Numbered from the stretch's first letter, positions 22,889 through 34,791 are shown. The stretch is 64,000 bases of DNA from Ulota crispa (GCA_963920765.1 OY987246.1:14008868-14072867), one strand, 5' to 3'. Numbers and translations are program-made. Notes: generated by a model from the sequence alone, not told the origin.

Positions 22889-25800
22889 ATGACGTGCAGA
22901 AACGCGTCTCACGCTGGCTCCTGGTACACCGAGAATGGTATTTGAACTAATCACCCTTTTTGAGGTTTTCGACATTCAATATTTAGGGAAAATTTCATGG
23001 ATACCCCTGAAGTTTGCAATATTTTCATACGTACCCCTGCTTTTTCAGAAATATCACAAATACCCTTGGGCTACCCAAAAAGATTAGGCGTTTTTTTTGT
23101 TATTCATGTCACTTCCTTCTACATTTGTGTACACACTACTTCTTTCTTGTTGTGCGTGCGCACAAAGGATGAAGGGAAGGGGCATGCACAAATAACTAAT
23201 CTTTTTGGATCAAGGGTATATGTGATATTTCTGAAAAAGTAGGGGTATCTATGAAATATTGCAAACTTCAGGGGTATCCATGAAATTATTCCTAATATTT
23301 ATAGTATTTGTGTTGCTTCGATATCTTGTTCAAGAGGATGTCCCTCCCTACCGGAATTGCTCTGTTCCATGTGACCCGTGCTAATGTAACCATCGTTTTG
23401 AGAATTAGGGTTGCAGGGGTTGGCTTCTCATGATCAGTCCTATTTATTTGTTTGTTTGCTTGTTTGTATGTATGTTTGATTTTTATGGCATGAGCTGATA
23501 CTTGACTGTCGTCTTTGTAGCCGAGGAGTTAACTCAGGAATTGGACCAGTGGTTGCGGTCCTCAGGGCTACCCAAGCTCTCCAATGCCCGTGCTGTTATT
23601 GCTCCGTGAGTTCTCTTCGATTTTTGTAATACTAGGGTTGCATTTTCTTGAAGCTGCTTGTGAAAGCACAACCTTTGAAGTGCCTGGTTTGAGACCTGGT
23701 AAGGTGAGAGCACATATGGAGAATTTCAGCATACTTGTAGGCGGAGTTAAAAATTAAGAACACTTTTGACGAAATAGTGAATCTCCAAGAACAGAGAATT
23801 AAGAGTATTGAGTTTAAAGAAGGAACTTTTATGATTCTTAGAGAGTGTGGCATGTCAAACCAATACTTGTAATCTTTTTACACTTGGAATGTATTTGGAA
23901 TTTGGGAAACTGGGAACATTGTTGGGATTAGGTGCAGTAACCTCCGCCTTTTTATGATGATATCAAATGTGTATGTGTGCTTGGTTTTCAAGCAATGTGA
24001 CGAGTGGTGGCTCTCTGGCAGGCACGCTGGCTACCGCTACTCAGGACGGTGTGCAGCTTACGCTTTTGCCAATATTGATCCACAGCGGATGTGAGTTTCA
24101 TCGAATTCCCGTTCTAGAATTACTTTTATTTGCGGAAGAAGCAATATTGGCAGTGTGGTGGTTCTTTTCAAGAGCCGGAATTGTTGATCTGATGGGGGTG
24201 TGTGTTGTGGACGGGGCTTCCCAGACAAAGAGTGTTTCTGTTGGGACCATCACATCATCATTACACAAGGAAGTGTGCATTGTCAACTGCTGCTGCTTAC
24301 AAAACTCCCATTGGAGATCTTCCCATTGATCAAGAAGGTAAAAACTGTCCACCTTATTCCACCTAAGTATATAAAGTCCTCCTTGAGCCCATTCTAGCGT
24401 CACTTATTGAGTGTGCATTCCACATTTTCTCACTTTTTTGCTTCAAATTTTGACCAATTTTTGAGCAAATATATTCAAGTATGTAGCTTTGCATTACCTC
24501 TAGAGTCTTGAATGCGTTGTATAGCTTAAAATTGGAAAAGACAGGGCACGGAGTCATTTGCGGGCTTTTGCAAAAAAGGTAAAAAGTCCTAAATTTATTT
24601 TTGAGACATAATGCAAGCTATATAACGTTTCTATCGCTCTTATGCTATAGCCAAGCTACATGCTTACACATATTTCTCAAAATATTGGCCAAAAATTGGA
24701 GTGACCAAAAATAAACGTCCTTGTCATACCCCGTCTTGGCCTATCTAGCTTGTATTGATACGTGTTGTTATGTTCTTTGGAGCTCCCTAAATTATCTTTT
24801 TTTAAAATCTTCAATGGATGTGAAATCAACCAATTTTGGTCATTTGAGCAATTTGGGGTTACTCTTGCAATAAGCTAAGCATGTAGATTATATTTATATC
24901 TTAGTAATGCCCTTCTACGTAATGAATCTGTCTCATAGAATTGATTGCTACAGTTCCACTGATGCAAATTGTTTTCACAGTTTACGATGAGCTCCGAGCA
25001 ACTGGCAGGTTTGAGAACATGGACATGAGTGTTGATGAGGCGGAGCACAGTATGGAGATGCATTTACCGTACCTGGCTAAGGTTTTTCAAGGGTATGTGA
25101 ACCAGCAAGTTGCAAGTATACTTTTCTTTTCCTTTTTTTTGCAATGTTGTGTTTTTGACATAAATTTTGTATCTTGGAGAACCAAGTTCATCGCTAGAGT
25201 TTCCATGTTTCCACTTTGCGCAGGACGTCTGTGAAAATTGTGCCTATCATGGTAGGTGCTTGTCCTCCTGAGACTGAGGCCACGTATGGGCGTATATTGG
25301 CAAAGTACATTGATGACCCAGCCAATTTCTTTTCAATTTCTTCAGATTTCTGCCACTGGGGATCACGGTGAGTCTTTTGCTGATTTCAATAATCCTCTAG
25401 TGTTTTTTTCAAAGTATTCAGAAATCATCTCCAGTAGTGTTAGGATCTAGAGCTACCTTTGCTTATGAAATGTAACCATCCTACGTGTCAGCTCCAAATG
25501 GCCAAAAGCGGCCATTTCCAGTTGTTGAGGATCTGAGATAGATCATTTAAGAAGGTATCAAGGTGGCAGAGTATATCAATAGATAGAAGAAAATCTTGCG
25601 CTACAATTTTGAACGATAAAAAAATGTTTTGAAATTTGTTGAATCAGCTTGTTTCCGAAGAAGACTTTCTGTTTTTATCTTGGGCATTTAGGGGTTAATA
25701 AAGTTCTAATCAGCGAGATCAGTAAATATGCTTGTTCCTCTCAACATGAGTGTTGCAAAGAACTTTTTATTTCAACAAGCACGTTCCTCACGAGGGCACT

Positions 25801-26262
25801 TGATTTTTTTCTTTTTGCTATTTTGTCACAGATTTGGTTACCAACACTACGAGAAGAAACGGGGTCCCATTTACAAGTCTATTGAAGCCCTGGACCAGAG
25901 TGGCATGGACATAATTGAATCGGGCAGCCCAGACGCCTTTCAAGAGTATCTGAGCGAATTTGAGAACACAATTTGTGGACGGCACCCCATTGGAGTTTTC
26001 CTTCATGTCAGTTTGCTTCTTACTTCACGAATGTTTGTCCTTTTCGCTTTTAGTTTTTTGGACCCCTCTTTTTCATGGCTGTTTCTTTTGACCATATCAA
26101 TGATTGTGATGTTTTTTTGTCCGTATACTTTTACAGATGTTGAAGCATTGCGCTTCCCGGATGCGCATCAAGTTCTTGCAGTATGAGCAATCAAGTCAAT
26201 GTAAGAGCATGCGTGACAGCAGTGTCAGCTATGCGTCTGCTGTGGTTACAGCTTTGCAATGA
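22889..26262 (+). CDS. MEMO1-family protein (eight exons)
   Basis: Exons: 22889..22937, 23521..23605, 24022..24090, 24225..24337, 24981..25092, 25224..25367, 25832..26006, 26137..26262; 873 bp, 290 aa, close to human MEMO1 (297). All junctions are GT/AG and close in frame. MEMO proteins have a dioxygenase-like fold and bind copper or a redox metal; their plant role is poorly defined. Visible blocks are [25 protein letters not shown] (H46), [100 protein letters not shown] (C239) and [17 protein letters not shown]46, the H78-H80 run and C239 occupy the positions of the family's metal-site His/His/Cys. Intron 1 holds a MITE; intron 6 carries a lone TTAA-type terminus near 25690. Confidence 0.95.
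22986..23293. mobile_element. Foldback MITE with 8-bp target duplication, in MEMO intron 1
   Basis: A 308-bp palindromic element beginning GGGAAAATTTCATGGATACC and ending in the complement. It is flanked by the direct repeat AATATTTA (22978-22985 and 23294-23301), which suggests hAT-type insertion. It is the best-bounded copy of the family also seen at 22040, 40880, 42350, 43407 and 53030. Confidence 0.9.
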
Positions 26263-28744
26263 CACGAGTACCTCAAAGCTTTCTTTTCAGTAGTTCTATT
26301 GCTGCTGCACAACTCAATTTGCACCACACAGTGAAGCCGAAGCTGTTCAGCTTCATTTTGGTGCTTAGACTAGTGGAATTTCGTATTGATGGCAGCGCTT
26401 GTCGATCTGGAAGCTGACATGTTACTTTTATCCGGGTTGGGAGCTTGGTCAAGTGTTGCATATGCTGTAACTCTTGACAGAGTATGCTTACTGGAGATGA
26501 TTAAGTAATGTACACCTAATAATACGCAGGTAACGTTTGGGAATGTATTGTTGTGTACCGGTTTTTCAAGTAAATTCTAGTGCGCCTAGTAAGTATTTTT
26601 TGAACACTCACAAATGAGTACTGGAGACTTATTGATTGGAAAGTTGCAAGTGTACTGAGAGCAGATTTTCATTTCTTTGAAGTTGGCAAAGGGCTAAGAC
26701 ATTTGCCGATTGCCGAGTTGGTAAAGTATATTTCTACTTTGACAAACAAAAGTTGTGTCCATCACTTTTCACTTTACTTGTGAGTAGGGAGGAATCATTA
26801 CTGTAGTTCTTTAACAGGCATTCAAAATGTGCTGAATTTTATAATGCATTTCAAGAGTCCTTCAACAAATTGCTGAAATTTACAGTGTTACCATGAATTC
26901 CTTCTCGAAGTTCCTTTGTATTCAAATTGGATGCATATATATTGGTGGAAAGCTATTGACAATATCTTTCCAATGACATATTACAGGCCTCGATTGTAAT
27001 CTTGGTCTAAATTCTACCAGGGCATTCAGAAATAATGACCTCCTCGTGCAAGGCAAATTCAAGTACAAAGTTCTTCCAAAGTTTTCAATTGACTTCGACT
27101 CCGTAACCCTTGAACACTCGGCTAGTCACCGTGATTGCCCCCAATACAATAGCTCTACACATTGGTATGGCAAGTGCCTGTCCATTATGATACTATTTCT
27201 AAAAGTTCCAAAAGTCAATAGTATGTGCAAATCTTATGAAAATTACAAGAAGGATTGCATTGGACCTAACCATGCATTTGAATCTTCTCACAATTTGAGG
27301 TACCTAAAAGTATGAATGCATTTGATGAGGTTGTTTTTTTGCCTTTCATGATGCACCATGAATTTATGATTACTTCTAAAAAAATTCTGATGAAAAATGA
27401 CTTTTTCTTACCTAAACATTCTTTTGATGAGTAACGAACCAAAAAAACATCCCCTTGAGCATTTAAGGGTAAAAACACAAGCTTTGTCCAGAAATCAAAT
27501 CCACCGTGTTTACCAATTCTTTTTTTTATTTTTTGGCCAACCAACCACACTTCCACGCGCATTGATATTGACCCATACAGTCTTTACAAACCTTGGACTG
27601 CCGAAGTCATCTAACTTACGCATGCAAAGCCGCCATCATGAGGCAGAGGAATTTAAACCTGCTCCTGTCTTACACGTACGTGGCGTTCAGTCAGCAAGTG
27701 GGGTAGAAAGTTTGAGAAAGCATGGCTCAACTTCAATGACCACGGACCTTTGAAATACAAAAAGAGTTTATCTAAAGTCACTTCAACAGCGGTCAACAAC
27801 TTCGTACCTCAAATGATTGCGTAAAGCATTGCCCAGAAACATTCACTTCATTTCAAAAATATTTCTTTAGCAAAAATCTATTTTCACGTGGTTCCAGGAA
27901 TCAAGCTGGTTTGCCAACCGCCTGCATCAATTTCGTCACCTGGTATGTGCTTTTAGGTGAAGGAAAAATGCTCGACTCATCCGAAACTATCAACATAAAC
28001 CCCTTCCTTATAAGCTTTGACCTCCTTGCTAGGCTTTCAAATAACAGTTCGTTCCTTATTAGGTATTCCTGTACAAATACAAAATTCATACGAAGTGATA
28101 AGAGCTTGATCTCAACAGTATTGACTCTTAAATCCACAGTAAACTCGCCAGTAAGAGCTCTATTGAGTGATCTCCCAATGAAAGCACACTCATACATACT
28201 AAATAGAATACTACAAACGCTTAAAACGACAAAAAGATAGCTTGTATCTTTGTATATATACACAAAGTGCCCACTCTGCTAAAAACCCTAAAATTCCTAT
28301 ACAAATTGTTATCACGCAAACCCAACATTTGCAGCAATACTGTAAAGGTCGGGAGATTACTGAATCATTCAGGGAGGCCGGCCGATCCGGCGGAGCATAA
28401 CCTCAGGAGTGGGGATTGTTATCAAGTGGTGGAAAGGAAAATAAGCATGAGTTGGCTAAATGTCGGTGCTCTTTGAATGGAAATAGGGTTGGAAATATCA
28501 TTGTCGTCTACAACCTCTCAACTTTGAAACTACAGAAGATAATTCATAGGAAGTGATCAGCGTTTAATCCCTACAGCTTAGGCTTATGAGCATGCTTAAA
28601 CAGCAACTGGTAAACTGCAAGGGATGTCAAGACTGTGGATCCTGAAGCTCAAGACCTCAAATCGCTGCACAAAGCTCTCATCACACAAATGCAACACTAA
28701 GCACGGTTACCGGCAAACTGGATCGATCGATCGGCAAGGAGTGG
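26263..28744. other. Convergent spacer between the MEMO and PLAC8 genes
   Basis: The 3' ends of both genes face each other. 26263 to about 26700 is probably MEMO 3'UTR and about 28400-28744 PLAC8 3'UTR. Complementary ORFs at 27901-28263 and 27911-28240 have no family features. No mobile element boundary was seen. Confidence 0.5.
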
Positions 28745-29323
28745 TCATCGGCGCATGGCATCCGGGGAGGGCACGGTCATGGGATGCTGCGGCACCGCGT
28801 AATGGCGCGCCACGTCCCACCCCAACGACGGATCCAAGCCGCGGCTCTGAAGCTCCCGATGCTCCTGGCAAAGCGCACACGCGCTGCAACAGCAGTGCGC
28901 GCAAAAATCTCCACACGGCCCCTTCTTCAGCCGGAACTTCTGTCGCAGTCTCTGCCGAAACATAAATGAGTACACACACGGGATGCCCACGGAGCACAGC
29001 AGTGCGTAGATCGCCCCTTGCGATCCGCACGACGTCTGGCCCTCGTCCACGATCTCCGCCACCTGGCCGAACGTGACGCACGGGCACCAGCATGTCTGGC
29101 AGCATATGTCACAGTCGTTGCAGCTCCTCGTGCAGCTCCCGCACAGCGTGTTCGTCCATTCCTCGGTGTTCAGCACTTCGGGATGCCCTCGCAGCATCGG
29201 CGCCGCGTCACGCATGCCCTGATCGTAAGTCGCGTGCTTGTACACCACCGGAGGATACACCGGGTGCCCCATCACTGGCTGCTCCGGTGGCGCATTACTC
29301 GTGCCCTGCTCATACATCCCCAT
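28745..29323 (-). CDS. PLAC8 (PCR/CNR-type) cysteine-rich protein
   Basis: A single-exon 192-aa protein of the plant PLAC8 family. Members sit in the plasma membrane and affect cell number, cadmium resistance or ion transport; which applies here is unknown. The N-terminal third (about residues 1-60) is Pro/Tyr-rich. The PLAC8 core spans about residues 60-160: NTLCGSCTRSCNDCDICCQT, CWCPCVTFGQVAEIVDEG, a hydrophobic stretch GAIYALLCSVGIPCVYSFMF, RQRLRQKFRL, then CGDFCAHCCCSACALCQEHR and ELQSRGLDP. I chose the ATG at 29323 (MGMYEQG); upstream in-frame codons are TTG/GTG only. The gene is much richer in GC than its surroundings. Confidence 0.93.
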   Translation of the reverse strand: MGMYEQGTSNAPPEQPVMGHPVYPPVVYKHATYDQGMRDAAPMLRGHPEVLNTEEWTNTLCGSCTRSCNDCDICCQTCWCPCVTFGQVAEIVDEGQTSCGSQGAIYALLCSVGIPCVYSFMFRQRLRQKFRLKKGPCGDFCAHCCCSACALCQEHRELQSRGLDPSLGWDVARHYAVPQHPMTVPSPDAMRR

Positions 29324-29850
29324 GCTCGCAACCACCACGGGAACCACCACCACCAAAATTCTCTACCAAAAAATCACCGAAACGAGCTCTGCACAGACAG
29401 ACGAACTTGTTGCAATTGTTTCAAGGTCTGGTGCCGATCGATTTGTTACAAATGCTGAACATGCATCCAGAGCAAGTGCAGTAACTTAGTGATCCACGAG
29501 GGGCGCGTGTAAGACTTAACGAAGAGACGAGGAAGCGTGAGGGAGCTGCCATTGCTGTTGCGAGTGTGCAGGCGCTGCGGCGTACAATCAGAGAAGCTGC
29601 GGTGACGACGACTGGACCGTAACTTGGTGAAGCGCGTGTTAATGCCCGCCACGGGCGGCGAGTCCTCGAATGTGCGGAGGGTGATGATTTTGGATGAGAA
29701 GTGTTCGAGTGGTGAAGATTGTGTGCGCCAGCTGAAGTCGGTCGGTCTCGCGGTGGGACCGGGACGTGGGAGGTGGGAAGTGGGAGGGTGAGACCCGTCA
29801 CCTGTGATGGGTGGAGTAGCCATTTTGGACTGTTGGATAAGGGTCTCAAA
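29324..29850 (-). promoter_or_regulatory. 5' leader and promoter region of the PLAC8 gene
   Basis: GC- and CpG-rich non-coding sequence running directly into the PLAC8 start and ending abruptly in AT-rich repeat DNA near 29850. Minus-strand ORFs at 29421-29849 and 29446-29823 overlap in different frames and have no domain. Confidence 0.45.
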
Positions 29851-29907
29851 TTTTCATAATTAATTGAAACCTGTCGGGAACAGGCTTCCCGTCTACTATG
29901 AGTACTG

Positions 29908-30771
29908 TACAGTACCTGTTAGTATTGATAGGTAGAACATGTTTTAGCATTCCAAAGAAGTTTGTATAATAAAAAATGTAAAGGTCATTTTAATCTCATA
30001 TTTTTGGTATATGATTCTCATGCAATCCCAATTGACCATACCAAATTTTGGTTACTAAAATCCAAAATCTTATTTTAGGTAAGTTTTTTTGTGTCAAAAT
30101 CACGGTTTTACAAGAAAGTTGATTAAAACACATTGGTGATGAATTTTTGAGATTTGATTGCATGGATAGGTAGGAGACCCATACACACATCTTTCCTTTT
30201 AACAAACATCTTCAAAAAGTTTAAAATTTTGTCAATAGAGGTTCAAATGCTCAAGTGATCATGACCAAATTTAGTAAGATAAATATCTTTTTTTTTAATT
30301 AGCTTTTGGCAAAATAAACATATCATCATGTTCAAAGGTATAGATTTAATCATAATATATGGGTCAAATAGCACAATTTAATTACCATGAAGAATTATCT
30401 ATTTTACTAAATTTGGTCATGATCACTTGAGCATTTGAACCTCTATTGACAAAATTTTAAACTGAAGATGTTTGTTAAAAGGAAAGATGTGCGTATGGAT
30501 GTCTCCTACCTATCCATGCAATCAAATCTCAAAAATTCATCACCAATGTGTTTTAATCAACTTTCTTGTAAAACCGTGATTTTGACATAAAATAACTTAC
30601 CAAAAATAGGATTTTGGATTTTAGTAACCAAGATTTGGTATGGTCAATCGGGATTGCATGAGAATCATATACCAAAAATATGAGATTAAAATGACCTTTA
30701 CATTTTTTGTTATACAAACTTCTTTGGAATGCCAAAACATGTTCTACCTATCAATACTAACTGGTACTGTA
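29908..30771. repeat. 864-bp inverted repeat (hairpin)
   Basis: Left arm about 29908-30285 and right arm about 30398-30771 are near-identical reverse complements of about 375 bp around a loop of about 110 bp. Paired blocks include GTTAGTATTGATAGGTAGAA, GGTCATTTTAATCTCATAT, CACATTGGTGATGAATTTTT and GGTCATGATCACTTGAGCAT. One diverged single arm with loop is found at 35717-36250. It is non-coding. Confidence 0.92.
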
Positions 30772-30785
30772 GATTTAACCCTTAA

Positions 30786-31914
30786 CCCCTAAAGGACGTA
30801 ACATTGTTAACCTTCAATAGGGGTACCCTTTTGCTCCCCACAATATGAGAATCCCCCAGCAAATGGCACGAGCTGGCTCTCGCCCTCGCCAATCGGCTCT
30901 CAAGATCTTTAACTAATCTCTCCCCCCAGGTATCCGGGGGAGAATATCCTTCCATTTGCTAGGGGGAGGAATACAGCTGGTTAACAATGTTATGAACTGA
31001 GCCATTTTTTCAATGAAAATCACTCAAAACTGCCACTTTTGGAGGGTTTAGTAAGAAGGTAATTTTTTTTGAAAATTTGCAAAATCTAACCATAGATCTT
31101 GCCCTAGACTAGGTTAGGTACTTGTGGAAAAAAAATCAGGTTGTTCTAGATGGACATGAGTGAGATATTTACATCTAAAGCAAAAAGAAAAGTTTTTTTC
31201 ATGCTGCCCCAAAATTTTAGAAGCTTTTGACCATTCTTACATGAAAATAATTGCTCTATGCAACTTTGTGCTTTATTTTACCCAAGTAGGAGATCAAGTA
31301 AGAGATGTGTGAGAGAATTTTCAAATCAATTGGAACTACACAACACATGGGAAAAATCAGTAAGTAAAAATAAGTAGAGAATGAGTCAAATCACTAAATT
31401 GTTACAAATTTAATTATTAAAATGAAAATTGCAAATCCTATTGGTCATAATGTTGTGATAAACAATCTAGTTCCTTTGGTTTTTTTTTTTTTTCCAAAAT
31501 AATGAAATTGAGTAAAATAAAGGAATTCAAAGTTTAGTTTAGAGTAGAGAATCCATAACTGCCCGCAAACAAAAACTCCTCATAATTTTGATCTCATTGA
31601 TTGAAATTGAATGATTCAAAGCTTCTCACGTATAAATAAAATCTAAAGAACCAATTTCAAATTTTAATTTTAAAAAAATTAATTTTTTAAAAAGTTTTTG
31701 GGCTGCCCTTGCGGGCAGTCCTCCCCAAATTTTCAGAAATTATTGCGTAACTTCTTCAATAATTGTTGGAATGAGGAAAAAATTAGATGCCCGCATAGAT
31801 CTTTGAATTCCCCACCTTCAATAAAAGTTTCAAAAAATCACACAAAGTAGCTTATCCAAAGGTACATGCCCAAACTCCCACCTGTTCCCCAAAGGGACAA
31901 TAGTCCTTTAGGGG
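30786..31914 (-). mobile_element. TTAA-flanked long element, copy B (1129 bp, about 935 without the nested insert)
   Basis: Ends CCCCTAAAGGAC (30786-30797) and GTCCTTTAGGGG (to 31914), with TTAA on both sides (30782-30785, 31915-31918). The interior is the reverse complement of 14166..15104 and 51665..52588. It is inserted in the TTAA inside the end of the outer element and carries a third insertion. Confidence 0.88.
30799..30992. mobile_element. Nested MITE (194 bp, TAACATTGTTAAC ends)
   Basis: Ends TAACATTGTTAAC and GTTAACAATGTTA are perfect inverted repeats. It is GC-richer than its host and contains GGGGGAGAATATCC. It splits copy B just inside its left terminus. A relative with matching ends lies at 47606..47774. 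Confidence 0.82.
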
Positions 31915-32651
31915 TTAAACGTCGCAGAAGCCATTTTGTGGCTTTTGGATGACTGAAAAGTGCTCTCAAAGTGGAATAACACTGTTTTTCATCTAAGATT
32001 CTTGAATTGTGCAGTTCTAGAGCATGTAGATAGATAGCTTTTGCATTCACAAAAGGGTCCCACTTGCCAATTGAGTAGTAAAGATGCACCACTGTGTAGT
32101 GTGTTTTGAATTTTGAGGATCTTTTTACCAAAATTCAATTTAAGTTATTAAAAAGATGTGTTTTTAATTTGAGCATAACAAGCTATAGAAAGTTTACCAA
32201 ATCTAGTTTCTCCTTGTACTTTAAGATTTTGAAAAAATTTAAATTTTGAAAATTTTATTACTATCACAAGTTGAGTACCTATTACCACATAATGGTTACT
32301 TTTTCTAATTTTACCAACATGGGAAGAGAAATTTTATCATGATGATCTTCATCATGGTTCACATCCACAATAAAAAAAATTGGCATAATTCAATACATTT
32401 TGTAATTTATATGAATTTCTTTAGCATTTGCTTCAAAAAATTACAATAATTTCAAATTTTAACCAAAATTTATGAACATTTTTTATACATGTAGTATGCA
32501 CATACCTTCTTCTACCAAAATTATATTATTGAATTTTGATGTTGATTGCATTGCCAAAATAACTCCTAGAAGATGATTGCGATTCCATGGAAAATCCATG
32601 GTTGTAGGCCGGTCCTTTAAGGGTTAAAGTAAACACGTATGTCTGCACATA

Positions 32652-33059
32652 GGGAATTGATACATGTAGCACCACCCCTTCTTAACACACCCAGCTATAT
32701 ATGGTCAATATTTACAATATTAAAATAAGTGTGGGTCATAGGAAAAACATAACTAATTTGAAAATACAACTTGATACAAAAGATAAAATTTTCTTTTAAT
32801 TTTTCAACTCTTAATCCCACTCATAGTATCAATTTTAAAAAAAACTAAACTAAACCCCTAATTTAGGTTTTTAATTGATACTATGAGCAGGATTTGAAGC
32901 TAAAGAGCAAAATTAAAGTTGCAACTCCTATGTCAAGTTGTATTTTCAAATGATTGATGTTTTTCTTGTGGTCCATACCTATTTTGATATTGTAAATATT
33001 GACCGTATATAATAGGGTGTGGTAGTATAGTCAAGAAGGGGGTACATATATCAATTCCC
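32652..33059. mobile_element. Foldback MITE with GGGAATTGATA ends
   Basis: The left GGGAATTGATACATGTAGCA is inverted at the right end (about 33030-33059). Arms extend through AATATTTACAATAT and CATAGTATCAATT to a central loop. Imperfect 8-bp flanks CTGCACAT/CTGCATGT fit hAT-type insertion. Confidence 0.8.
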
Positions 33060-33415
33060 CTGCATGTAACTCATGGTGTTCCAAGTATTGTAAAAGTCTA
33101 ATGTATTTTTAATGGTATAAGTATGTCTTGTACGCACTTCTTATTGTGTTTCTCTTAATTTTTTGTGATTTTTTAAGGTGATTTGTCAATCTTACTTTTC
33201 CTTGTTTTTTTCTTTCCCTCTTCAACTTGATTTTTTTTGACTTTCTATCCTACCATTCCTTGCAATTTCCTCTCCCTCTCCTATTTTTGACTTTAAATTT
33301 TTGGGTGACAGACAAACACCCAATGCTATATATTAGAGAATTTTAAGTTTATGGTGTTAATAGAGAATTTTGAATATTGCATAATAGACAAATAATCCAT
33401 GCTTGATTATTTATT

Positions 33416-33417
<2 letters not shown>

Positions 33418-33480
<63 letters not shown>

Positions 33481-33508
33481 GTATATATATATGTATATAC
33501 ATATATAT
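33418..33508. repeat. AT microsatellite
   Basis: About 90 bp of (TA)n with a few G or C interruptions. It directly borders the MITE at 33511. The ORF at 33349-33615, rich in Ile-Tyr repeats, is this repeat translated. Confidence 0.95.
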
Positions 33509-33510
33509 AG

Positions 33511-33917
33511 GGGATTCCTACAACGACACCCTAAATTGCTAATGGGACACCTCTTTGAGCATGAAATTTGACAATTTAGTGCTATTTTTGATTTATTAAG
33601 TGGTCTATCATTCATTTAATCACAACATTATCACTTTCTTGAAAGAAAACATGACAAATACAATATTTTTTTGAAATATTATTGCACCAATATGATTTTT
33701 TGATATATTCTTGTATTAAGTAACTCAAAAGTCCTATATTTTTAGTTTGAAATTTAAGCACACCTGTTTTTTTTAGTATAGCCTTAGAATAATAAAGGTG
33801 AAATAATAAATCTTTTGATCCAAATAAAAAAATTAGCAAAATCAGCATTAAAAATCACATTTTCATGCTGAGAGGGGTGCCCTATTAGCAGTTTAGGGTG
33901 TCGTTGTAGTAATTCCC
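33511..33917. mobile_element. MITE inserted in an AT microsatellite (407 bp)
   Basis: Ends GGGATTCCTACAACGACACC and GGTGTCGTTGTAGTAATTCC(C) are inverted repeats, with a second paired block CTAAATTGCTAAT/ATTAGCAGTTTAG. TATATATA lies on both sides, so the duplication cannot be told from the repeat. It is non-coding and related to 34494..34791 in its ends. Confidence 0.85.
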
Positions 33918-34493
33918 TATATATATAGTATAGACACTCGTCGGTCTGACGGGGCGCAAAATAAGATCAATTCCAATTACGCAAAACAATTCTTTTGCAA
34001 GAAAACAATTCTTTTGCAAGAAAACAATTCTTACTTTTTGTCAAAACACTCCAATTTCAGATTTTACCCGTGCACTAAACATTTGTCTTTGTTTACAAAA
34101 CATTTGCTTGCAGTAATATACCCATAGAATTTTTAACCACGCAGTAAATGGAATGTCAAAAATTTTTGAACACAAAAAATATTATTTATTTTCTACAAAC
34201 ACAATTTTTTTACCCACATAGTAATTATTTACACATTTTTTTAATATGTTTTTGTCTTTCACCCACACAATTAGAATACATTTTTTATTATTTACCCACA
34301 CATTTTTTTACACATACAATTTTTACCCATAGATATTTTTCTCATGCAACTTTTTACTTGCTCAGATTTTGATATATGCAAGTTTTTACCCAAACATGTT
34401 TATTTACCCATGCGGTAAAATATTGCAAGAAAAGGATCGCCAAATGGGTAAATTGTATTTTGTTATATATATATATATATATATATATAGGTA
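33918..34493. other. AT-rich spacer with a second AT run
   Basis: 34464-34489 is (TA)n. The rest holds a three-fold near-repeat AAAACAATTCTT (33983-34032) and T-rich sequence. No gene is seen. Confidence 0.6.
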
Positions 34494-34791
34494 GGGAATT
34501 GCTAAAGACACACCCAAGTTTGCTAATGCCACACCCATGTGAGCATGTAATTTGAGAAGTTAATGCTATTTTTTAATTTATCTTTGCTTCAAGTAATTCA
34601 AAAGTCTTATGTTTTTAGTTTCAAATTCAAACACCTCCATTTTTTTATATATAGCCATAGAATGACAAAGGTGAAACAAATCCTTTGCTTCAAATTTAAA
34701 AAAATTAGCATACAATTCTCACATTTCATATGCAAAAAGCACACCTTAAGGTGTGGCATTAGCAATTTTGGGTGTGGCTTTAGCAATTCCC
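34494..34791. mobile_element. MITE inserted beside an AT microsatellite (298 bp)
   Basis: Ends GGGAATTGCTAAAGACACAC and GTGTGGCTTTAGCAATTCCC are inverted repeats, with inner pairs GCTAATGCCACACC and GGTGTGGCATTAGC. It belongs to the GGGAATTRCTA group. Confidence 0.87.

Larger units (their letters stand above)
30779..32623. mobile_element. Outer TTAA-flanked element, interrupted (about 712 bp without the insert)
   Basis: Left end TTAA (30775-30778) then CCC; right end GGTCCTTTAAGGG (32611-32623) then TTAA (32624-32627). Removing the inner element (30786..31914) and one TTAA joins CCC to TTAAACGTC, restoring a left terminus CCCTTAAA that mirrors the right terminus TTTAAGGG. There is no transposase ORF. 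Confidence 0.75.

Noticed and set aside
29421-29849. Two overlapping minus ORFs upstream of PLAC8
   Set aside because: Overlap in different frames, Ser/Pro/Arg-rich and featureless; best explained as promoter/leader composition.
33349-33615. Ile-Tyr repeat protein ORF
   Set aside because: Translation of the TA microsatellite and the edge of a MITE.
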